A stretch of DNA of 51,579 nt from Chitinophagales bacterium (GTDB lineage: Bacteria > Bacteroidota > Bacteroidia > Chitinophagales > Saprospiraceae): contig JAKSDI010000253.1 in the NCBI GenBank assembly GCA_022360175.1, forward strand, positions 1-51,579, written 5' to 3'. Position 1 is the first letter of the stretch, and each line of letters starts with the position of its first letter. The position numbers were made by a program, and so were the translations under genes. Of this stretch, positions 45,698 to 51,579 are shown one piece after another. The notes beneath the pieces were generated by a model. It made no database searches and was not told the DNA's origin. It saw nothing but the letters and a program-made list of their open reading frames with translations.

Positions 45698-46420
45698 TTG
45701 AAACGTTCATATTTAATTATAGCAATCATCTTTTTAGTGCTGCTGATAGATCAGGCATTGAAGGTATGGGTCAAAACTCATATGGAATATGGAGAAGAGA
45801 TTGCATTGTTGGGATTGGATTGGGCACGCATCCATTTTGTAGAAAATAATGGAATGGCTTTTGGCCTTTCACTTGGCGGAGAGTACGGCAAGCTGGCATT
45901 GAGTTTATTTCGTATAGTAGCAGTAGCTTTTCTCATATATTACTTACGTCTTTTACTAAAGGCAGAAGTTGCACTCGGCTTACTGGTGAGCTTTGCTCTG
46001 ATATTGGCTGGTGCGGTAGGCAACATACTGGATAGTGCCTTTTATGGACTAATGTTTTCTGCTTCGCCTTATCATGGTGGACTTGCTACTCTTTTCCCAC
46101 CAGATGGTGGTTATGCAGGTTTTCTTCATGGAAAAGTAGTAGATATGTTATATTTTCCTATGGTAGAAGGTTTTTTCCCTGATTGGTTTCCGTTTAGAGG
46201 CGGGGAGCATTTTATGTTCTTCAAGCCTGTATTTAATATAGCAGATACTGCGATCACAATTGGTGTGTTAAATATATTGCTATTCCAAAGAAGCTTTTTT
46301 AGCCATGCTAATCAAATTGAGCAATCACCTGAGCTAGCAACTGATACCAACGGGACTAGCACTTCACTGACCTCTAGTCCAGAAAGCTTTCCGGAATCCA
46401 ATAAAGCGGATAGTGAATAA
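45698..46420 (+). CDS. lspA: Lipoprotein signal peptidase (signal peptidase II), TTG start
   Basis: 240 aa. Cuts lipoprotein signal peptides after diacylglyceryl modification. Starts at TTG 45698 (MKRSYLIIAIIFLVLLIDQALK); the longer frame from ATG 45578 would run through a terminator and the promoter. Catalytic Asp residues are in GAVGNILDS and FNIADTAITIG; ENNGMAFGL is the first conserved loop. Compared with the usual ~165 aa it has an insert of about 40 residues (LFPPDGGYAGFLHGKVVDML ... FRGGEHFMFF), as in other Bacteroidota, and a polar Ser/Thr/Glu-rich C-terminal tail. Confidence 0.93.
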   Translation: MKRSYLIIAIIFLVLLIDQALKVWVKTHMEYGEEIALLGLDWARIHFVENNGMAFGLSLGGEYGKLALSLFRIVAVAFLIYYLRLLLKAEVALGLLVSFALILAGAVGNILDSAFYGLMFSASPYHGGLATLFPPDGGYAGFLHGKVVDMLYFPMVEGFFPDWFPFRGGEHFMFFKPVFNIADTAITIGVLNILLFQRSFFSHANQIEQSPELATDTNGTSTSLTSSPESFPESNKADSE

Positions 46421-46451
46421 CATGTTGATACTATAATAGCAGTGGTTTCAA

Positions 46452-47687
46452 TCAATCATTCAATCTATAATACCCTGCTTTTAAGTATGCACCTTCTGGA
46501 AAAGTAACGGGATGATCAATATCATGAAAAGTTTTCTCCTCTAATTGAAAAGAGCGCCCTGTTGCTTTTATTCCTGATTCTGCTGCAGCAAAAAAATCAT
46601 CGGCTGAAATACGGCTGGAACAAGAAGCTAATAATAACACTCCTCCTTTAACTGCTAATAATGCAGCTAAACGAGCCAATCGAGTATAACTATTCAATGC
46701 ACCTTCTTTTTCACTATCTCTCTTAGCAAAGGATGGTGGGTCTACAATAATAACATCAAAGCGAGTCCCTCTTCTCAGCAGTGATTGCATGCCTTCAAAT
46801 GCATCTGCTACTAATACGCTATGATTGGCATCTTTGAAATTAAGTGCTACATTTTTTTTTGCCATTTCCTGAGCTTTCGCACTAATATCAAGACTAACGA
46901 CTTCGCTAGCCCCTCCTCCTAAAGCATGCACCGTAAAACCTCCAGCATAACTAAAAATATCCAGTACTTTCTTACCCATAGAAAGTGCTCCTACTTTTTT
47001 TCGATTATGCCGATGGTCCAGGAAAAAACCTGTTTTATGGCCTTTTATAACATTAGCAGAGAAAAGCAGGCCATGCTCTTTAAAGTGAATATCTGGTTGT
47101 TCAAGCTTTCCGTGGAGAATCATTCCGTCCTGCAGGCCATGCAAATACTCAGGTTGATTTTGCATCACTCTGCTAAGCCTCAAAACAGCCGTACTACAAT
47201 TACTATATTTTAGCAATATAGGTAATATCATCTTTAGATATGGCAACCATACAAAAGAGTATAATTTGATTACTAAAACCTGATCATATACATCTGCGAT
47301 CAAACTACTCAAACTATCATTTTCCCCATAGATAAGTCGATAACTATTAGTATCTGTTTCCAGCAAAGACTGCCGTTGTTGAGCAGCTGCGGCTACTCGT
47401 TCTTCAAACCAAACCTCATCAATCATAGCAGCTCCATGAGATAATATTTTAATTCTTACAGGAGAATGAGGATCATAAAAACCAACAGCTATCAGTTTGT
47501 TTTTTTTACCATCATAAACAATGGCGACATCTCCAGCTTCGCCCTCACTACTTTGTTTGACAATACCTCCCTCAAAAACCCAGGGATGTTTTTTTCGAAT
47601 AGCCCGTTCCACTGCTGACTTTACTTTGAAAGCGATTCTTTTAGTGGAGGGCTCCGGAAGTTGATTGATATTATAATTCATAATCAT
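46452..47687 (-). CDS. RlmI/RlmK-type 23S rRNA (cytosine-C5) methyltransferase (COG1092)
   Basis: 411 aa. N-terminal PUA domain (AIRKKHPWVFEGGIVKQ, then VAVGFYDPHSPVRIKIL), a middle EEHD-like domain (LIADVYDQVLVIKLYS), and a C-terminal Rossmann methyltransferase. SAM motif FSYAGGFTVHALGGGASEV, motif IV VDPPSFAKR, and the LLLASCSSRIS block typical of m5C enzymes. Start at ATG 47685-47687; 14 further codons upstream are open but not family-like. Divergent from pckA. Confidence 0.88.
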   Translation of the reverse strand: MIMNYNINQLPEPSTKRIAFKVKSAVERAIRKKHPWVFEGGIVKQSSEGEAGDVAIVYDGKKNKLIAVGFYDPHSPVRIKILSHGAAMIDEVWFEERVAAAAQQRQSLLETDTNSYRLIYGENDSLSSLIADVYDQVLVIKLYSFVWLPYLKMILPILLKYSNCSTAVLRLSRVMQNQPEYLHGLQDGMILHGKLEQPDIHFKEHGLLFSANVIKGHKTGFFLDHRHNRKKVGALSMGKKVLDIFSYAGGFTVHALGGGASEVVSLDISAKAQEMAKKNVALNFKDANHSVLVADAFEGMQSLLRRGTRFDVIIVDPPSFAKRDSEKEGALNSYTRLARLAALLAVKGGVLLLASCSSRISADDFFAAAESGIKATGRSFQLEEKTFHDIDHPVTFPEGAYLKAGYYRLND

Positions 47688-47809
47688 AGATATGGGCTGG
47701 TATTTATAAAATAAAAGCATTATCTGCAAGGAGCAAGATCATTTTTTTTCCAATAAAAAACCGATAATTTTATGCTTGAATTCATTATATAATATAAAAT
47801 TCAAAAGCC

Positions 47810-49387
47810 GTGTCATTTAACCTGAAACAGTACGACATCGACGTCACCCCCATCTACCGAAATCTCAGTGTACCTGAGCTTTATGAAATTGCTCTACGAA
47901 CTGAAAAGGGTTCGGCTATTTCCGATACCGGGGCTTTATTGGTTTATTCTGGAGAAAAAACAGGAAGAAGCCCTAAAGACAAGCGAGTAGTAAAAGCTAA
48001 TCCTTCTCAGGAAAACATCGATTGGGGAGATATCAACATTCCGCTGGATGAAAGTGTATTTATGATCAACAGAGAGCGTGCTCTTGATTATCTGAATACT
48101 CGAGACCGTCTTTTTGTTGTAGATGCTTTCGCTGGTTGGGATCCTAATTATCGTCTAAAAATTCGCATTATCTGTACTCGTGCTTATCATGCACTATTTA
48201 TGCAGAATATGCTGATTATGCCTACTGAAGAGGAATTAGCCAATTTTGGCGATCCTGATTATACTATCTTTAATGGAGGATCTTTCCCTGCAAACCGCTA
48301 TACTTCCCAGATGACATCTCGTACAAGTATTGGCGTGAGCTTAGAAAGAAAAGAAGTGGTGATCCTGGGTACAGAATATGCTGGTGAAATGAAGAAAGGT
48401 GTATTCTCTATCATGAATTACCTCATGCCATTGGAGAATGTGATGCCAATGCACTGTTCTGCCAACGTAGGGGAAAACGATGATGTATCCATCCTTTTTG
48501 GACTTTCTGGTACTGGTAAAACAACTTTAAGTGCAGACCCAAAGCGACGCCTTATTGGTGATGATGAGCACTGCTGGACTGACACTGGGGTTTTCAACAT
48601 TGAAGGAGGTTGTTATGCTAAAGCAATTGGATTAAGTGCTGAAAGTGAGCCAGATATTTACAATGCTATTCGCTATGGTACAATCCTTGAAAATGTTGTT
48701 TATGATAAAGATACACGCGAAGTAGATTATGATGATACTTCTATCACTCAGAATACTCGTGCATCCTATCCGATCAACTACATTGACAACGTACAGATAC
48801 CTTGTGTAGCAGGAAACCCCAATAACGTAATCTTCTTAACCTGTGATGCTTTTGGTGTGTTACCTCCTGTAAGTGTTCTTACTCCTGAACAAGCAGGGTA
48901 CCACTTCATTGCTGGTTATACTGCTAAGGTCGCAGGTACTGAAATGGGAGTAAAAGAACCACAAGCAACTTTCTCGGCATGTTTTGGCGCTGCCTTCATG
49001 ATGTGGCACCCTAATAAATATGCTGAATTGTTAGGAGAAAAAATCCGTAAGCACAATGCTAAAGCATGGTTGGTAAATACCGGCTGGACTGGTGGTGGTT
49101 ATGGTGTAGGTTCTCGTATCAAACTGAAATATACACGTGCCATTATAGATGCTATTCATAGCGGAGCACTTGAAAATGCAGAAATGACTACAGAACCAAA
49201 CTTTGGCCTACAAGTGCCTACATCTTGCCCTGGTGTCCCTAGCGAACTGTTGATGCCACGTAATACATGGGAAGATAAGGCAGGCTACGACAAAGCGATG
49301 GCAAATTTGGTTGAGTTATTTAAAAATAACTTCAATCAATTTGAAGAATTAGTTCACCCTGACATAGTAGCAGCAGGACCTAAGTAG
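47810..49387 (+). CDS. pckA: Phosphoenolpyruvate carboxykinase (ATP)
   Basis: 525 aa, GTG start at 47810. Converts oxaloacetate to PEP for gluconeogenesis using ATP. Motifs: RSPKDKRVV (substrate Arg), [19 protein letters not shown] region, the kinase P-loop [14 protein letters not shown] followed by GDDEHCW (metal-binding Asp), and the C-terminal [20 protein letters not shown]. Full length with no damage. An intrinsic terminator follows. Confidence 0.96.
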   Translation: MSFNLKQYDIDVTPIYRNLSVPELYEIALRTEKGSAISDTGALLVYSGEKTGRSPKDKRVVKANPSQENIDWGDINIPLDESVFMINRERALDYLNTRDRLFVVDAFAGWDPNYRLKIRIICTRAYHALFMQNMLIMPTEEELANFGDPDYTIFNGGSFPANRYTSQMTSRTSIGVSLERKEVVILGTEYAGEMKKGVFSIMNYLMPLENVMPMHCSANVGENDDVSILFGLSGTGKTTLSADPKRRLIGDDEHCWTDTGVFNIEGGCYAKAIGLSAESEPDIYNAIRYGTILENVVYDKDTREVDYDDTSITQNTRASYPINYIDNVQIPCVAGNPNNVIFLTCDAFGVLPPVSVLTPEQAGYHFIAGYTAKVAGTEMGVKEPQATFSACFGAAFMMWHPNKYAELLGEKIRKHNAKAWLVNTGWTGGGYGVGSRIKLKYTRAIIDAIHSGALENAEMTTEPNFGLQVPTSCPGVPSELLMPRNTWEDKAGYDKAMANLVELFKNNFNQFEELVHPDIVAAGPK

Positions 49388-49410
49388 TTCATTAAATAAG
49401 TGTAAAACGG

Positions 49411-49447
49411 ATGGCCTTTTCGATCGCAATCGAAAGGGCCATTTTTG
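49411..49447. terminator. Strong terminator, usable from both strands
   Basis: ATGGCCTTTTCGAT (49411-49424) / ATCGAAAGGGCCAT (49429-49442) with CGCA loop and TTTTTG tail; on the minus strand it is followed by CCGTTTTACA. Sits between convergent pckA and the small membrane protein gene. Confidence 0.85.
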
Positions 49448-49516
49448 TAGGTGCTTGTTAGAGGATCAGGATTGAAGTATCAACTCCAGCAATTCACACT
49501 TTATACGACTCCATCT

Positions 49517-50092
49517 TTATTCAGAGTCATAATATTCTAGAAATTCTATATACTTGCTTAATGCTTTTTCGCCAATAGCATTAGATAATTTTAATAGTGT
49601 GAGAGTAGCCTGGAGCTGTGCTTTGGGGTGATCTTTGACCGCTTTATGAAAATCAACTTTTGTGACCTGTTCAAAAAAGCGCTCCCCTTGTTTGAGGTAC
49701 ATATTTTGCAAATCGTAAATAATAGACAATTCTTGCACAGCTTCAGGTGCAAACTCTTGTGTGGCGCCGGTTAATTGTGCCATTTCCCATGCGGCACGCA
49801 CCAGAAAAGTCTGTTCATACCCCAATTCTACGTCGATATCAGATATATCATCAATGCCTTGTATCGTATCCATTGTAGCTTGCAATGCCTTCATTACTAT
49901 TTCGTTGTCTGATATATTGTTTTCTAGTGCTGCCTTATTTTCCTGTATTTCCTTAATAACAAACTGCATGGTTTGTTCAGCAGCAGCCTGGTTTCTGTAT
50001 TCTTCATTACAATTATTTACAGCTAATGCTAAAAATACAGCAACTACAATTGCAGGGACTTCAAGTAAAATTTTACCTAAAATAGTTTTCAT
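49517..50092 (-). CDS. Small membrane-anchored protein (DUF6090-like)
   Basis: 191 aa from ATG 50090-50092. One N-terminal transmembrane helix (LLEVPAIVVAVFLALAVNNC) ending in NNCNEEYRNQ, like the GEI..ALQINNWNE start of the Bacteroidota DUF6090 family. A helical, probably extracytoplasmic domain follows (about 40-190). A TACATTTG box on the minus strand (50106-50099) ends only 7 nt before this ATG, which would make the transcript leaderless; it argues against the upstream start at 50140. Function unknown. Confidence 0.68.
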   Translation of the reverse strand: MKTILGKILLEVPAIVVAVFLALAVNNCNEEYRNQAAAEQTMQFVIKEIQENKAALENNISDNEIVMKALQATMDTIQGIDDISDIDVELGYEQTFLVRAAWEMAQLTGATQEFAPEAVQELSIIYDLQNMYLKQGERFFEQVTKVDFHKAVKDHPKAQLQATLTLLKLSNAIGEKALSKYIEFLEYYDSE

Positions 50093-50166
50093 GCTGGCCA
50101 AATGTAAGTTTAGAATAATGAAGTAAGTAAGAGAGCACATTTAATTAATCTTTTTATGGTGGCCTC

Positions 50167-50246
50167 TTTTTACTCATATCTGTGTTGCGTACTCCTGTTA
50201 ATAGCTATGGCTATTACACTCCGCCGCGCCTTGATCTGAGTAAAAA
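50167..50246. repeat. 14-bp inverted repeat in the terminal intergenic region
   Basis: TTTTTACTCATATC (50167-50180) and GATCTGAGTAAAAA (50233-50246) match at 13 of 14 positions. The enclosed 52 nt contain AATAGCTATGGCTATTA, itself a near-palindrome (AATAGC/GCTATT). Confidence 0.5.
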
Positions 50247-50283
50247 TCTGCTCGACCAAAAAAGCAATCCAATTATGCTCTCT

Positions 50284-50446
50284 TAAGTGCCAAGACAAAT
50301 TAAATCACATATTATCTTGAGCCAATTTTCATCCTATACAGCGTTGAAAATCCTCGTCGAAGCACCACTTCGCCTTCGTTTTTCGCCTTGCCTAGAATAA
50401 ATATTCTTCTCAATATAATGGTAACACAATTTTGTCTTAGCACTTA
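50284..50446. repeat. Candidate MITE/REP-like element with terminal inverted repeats
   Basis: TAAGTGCCAAGACAAATT (50284-50301) and AATTTTGTCTTAGCACTTA (50428-50446) are inverted repeats with one mismatch and one 1-nt indel, bounding about 163 bp without a gene. Inside is a GC-richer block with a CGAAGcaccaCTTCG hairpin. No target-site duplication could be established by eye. Confidence 0.45.
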
Positions 50447-50565
50447 CTTAACTTAAGAAGACACATCGGAAAATAAATATAATTTAGCTAAATACAGTTA
50501 CAAATCAGACCAAAGCATTACTTTCTCTTTAACACTACTTCAATGATATTTTTTATCTTTCGAAA

Positions 50566-51579
50566 ATGAAGAGTTTGATTAGTAACATTTCACTACAATG
50601 GGACCTTTGGGCAGATGCTTTTAGAGCATATTTTCCTACCTACAAAGAAGATAGGGCTGCCTGTGAATCACTATTGAAAGGTAACACTCCTGATCAAGTA
50701 CCTGATGATGTGCCCTCACTTTTAGTCGCTTGTCAAAACAGCCGTGCCTCCTCAGATACTGCTGCTTGTCTAAAAATGGCAGATGCCACTGAACTAGCTA
50801 AGCATGATACTTATCAGAAACTCTTTCCCTTCGACCTTATTAAAGAAGAGGAGCTCCAGAAAATGGTTGTCTTTAATGAGCTCTCTATCCATCCTGATTA
50901 CCACAAAGGACCCGCCGTACTGGTATTAATGAGTCATTGTTTTGTGGAAGTACTTAGAGCTGGTGGAAATGCAGTACTCATGTCTTGTGATCCAGAACAT
51001 TTTTCTTTGTATAAGAGATTGGGGATGCGCCCGGTAGGCCCACTACAACAATTAGAAAATGGCAGCTACCGAATCCCAATGATAGGGCTGCCTGATCAGG
51101 AGTATTTATCCGTTATTCATTCTCCGGTACTCCCTATGTTGAGAAGTATAGATTTTAGTCGTTATCAAAATCTATGTAATTGGTACTACCAACTGGTACG
51201 TGAAAATAGTGAGCTAAGAGTAAGCTCTGCTTTTTATTCTGATGATGAAGAAGATTTTGAAGGCCATCATACTATAACGGAAGGGCTTAGTGAAAGTGGT
51301 CAAGCTGCTTTTTTAAAACAAGCCATGATTGTCAACTGCAAGGAAGAGGAGGTTCTTATTACAGAAAATGACGGAGGAAAAGCCTTTGGATTTATTCGCA
51401 AGGGGCTCGTCAAGGTTGTAATAGGAGGAAAAACCGTAGTACTTCTAGGTGAAGGAGATATTTTTGATATTGGAGCTAATTTTGGTTTTTATAGTTTTTC
51501 TATTATGAACAAATATAATAATCTTAAATTAGATTATCACCTATTTGAACCAAATAGTATTATTTACGATTGTTTATTA
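50566..51579 (+). CDS. GNAT acyltransferase joined to half a cNMP-binding domain and an FkbM methyltransferase start (partial, possible chimera)
   Basis: 338 codons from ATG 50566, no stop before the window end. Residues about 1-200 look like a GNAT of the autoinducer-synthase/FeeM-like kind: FNELSIHPDYHKGPAVLVLM gives the substrate strand and CoA loop, then PEHFSLYKRLGMRPVGP. Residues about 240-300 are the first half of a cyclic-nucleotide-binding beta-roll (EEEVLITENDGGKAFGFIRK, GKTVVLLGEGDIF). Exactly where GE should follow GDIF, the sequence becomes DIGANFGFYSFS ... YHLFEPNSIIYDCLL, the SAM-binding start of an FkbM methyltransferase. GC falls from about 43% to 19% at the same point (about 51,460). 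No good promoter; TATCTTTC at 50554-50561 is a one-mismatch -7 box. Confidence 0.7.
   Translation, partial: MKSLISNISLQWDLWADAFRAYFPTYKEDRAACESLLKGNTPDQVPDDVPSLLVACQNSRASSDTAACLKMADATELAKHDTYQKLFPFDLIKEEELQKMVVFNELSIHPDYHKGPAVLVLMSHCFVEVLRAGGNAVLMSCDPEHFSLYKRLGMRPVGPLQQLENGSYRIPMIGLPDQEYLSVIHSPVLPMLRSIDFSRYQNLCNWYYQLVRENSELRVSSAFYSDDEEDFEGHHTITEGLSESGQAAFLKQAMIVNCKEEEVLITENDGGKAFGFIRKGLVKVVIGGKTVVLLGEGDIFDIGANFGFYSFSIMNKYNNLKLDYHLFEPNSIIYDCLL

Overview
The window looks like chromosome of a marine-type Bacteroidota, most likely a Saprospiria-like or other deep-branching lineage. The phylum call rests on sequence: several type IX secretion (T9SS) C-terminal sorting domains, a CHU_C/gliding-type C-terminal domain, DUF5686 and DUF6029 outer-membrane proteins, the Bacteroidota -7 promoter box TAnnTTTG in front of several genes, and almost no Shine-Dalgarno sequences. 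The class-level guess is inference. There are no tRNA or rRNA genes, no CRISPR array and no recognisable transposase.

Layout. 1-6.7 kb: 5' part of a DUF6029 barrel gene, a TlpA-like thioredoxin, an OmpA-family protein end-to-end with a DUF5686 barrel, rnhB, and a Cys-rich HMA metal-binding protein. 6.8-9 kb: queE and a MATE exporter on the minus strand. 9.1-12.9 kb: a very large D-Ala-D-Ala ligase/D-Ala-D-Ala ligase/TM/PASTA gene, split by an apparent -1 frameshift at about 11,148. 13-20.2 kb: a T9SS-secreted protein, rhodanese, SPOR protein, ankyrin-repeat protein, a PhnP-like metallo-hydrolase lacking a normal start codon, and a small barrel. 20.3-28.4 kb: Na+/solute symporter, the fatty-acid block fabH-efp-accB-accC, a lipoprotein and an MsbA-type ABC exporter.

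28.4-33 kb is a compact stress cluster, all on the minus strand: two tandem universal stress proteins, a conserved 125-aa protein, a rhodanese plus a two-helix membrane protein, and a TraB/GumN protein. Three of its upstream regions carry TGA(T/C)-N4-(A/G)TCA dyads, including one perfect FNR consensus and two pairs spaced 22-23 bp. This suggests a local Crp/Fnr-type regulon.

33-45 kb holds a 1.2 kb-codon outer-membrane protein and a plus-strand series of secreted proteins: a T9SS orphan, an M43 metalloprotease, a CHU_C protein, and an animal-type haem peroxidase with dockerin- and cohesin-like modules. 45-50 kb: DksA/TraR-like protein, lspA (TTG start just after its own promoter), an RlmI-type methyltransferase, pckA and a small membrane protein.

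50.1-51.6 kb: an intergenic segment with two inverted-repeat structures, then an unfinished reading frame joining a GNAT acyltransferase, half of a cyclic-nucleotide-binding domain and the first motif of an FkbM methyltransferase. GC drops abruptly from about 43% to about 19% at the last junction, so it is either a recent recombinant or an assembly chimera.

Most striking points: the split tandem ligase-PASTA gene, the FNR-like sites in the stress cluster, and the terminal GNAT/cNMP/FkbM junction.
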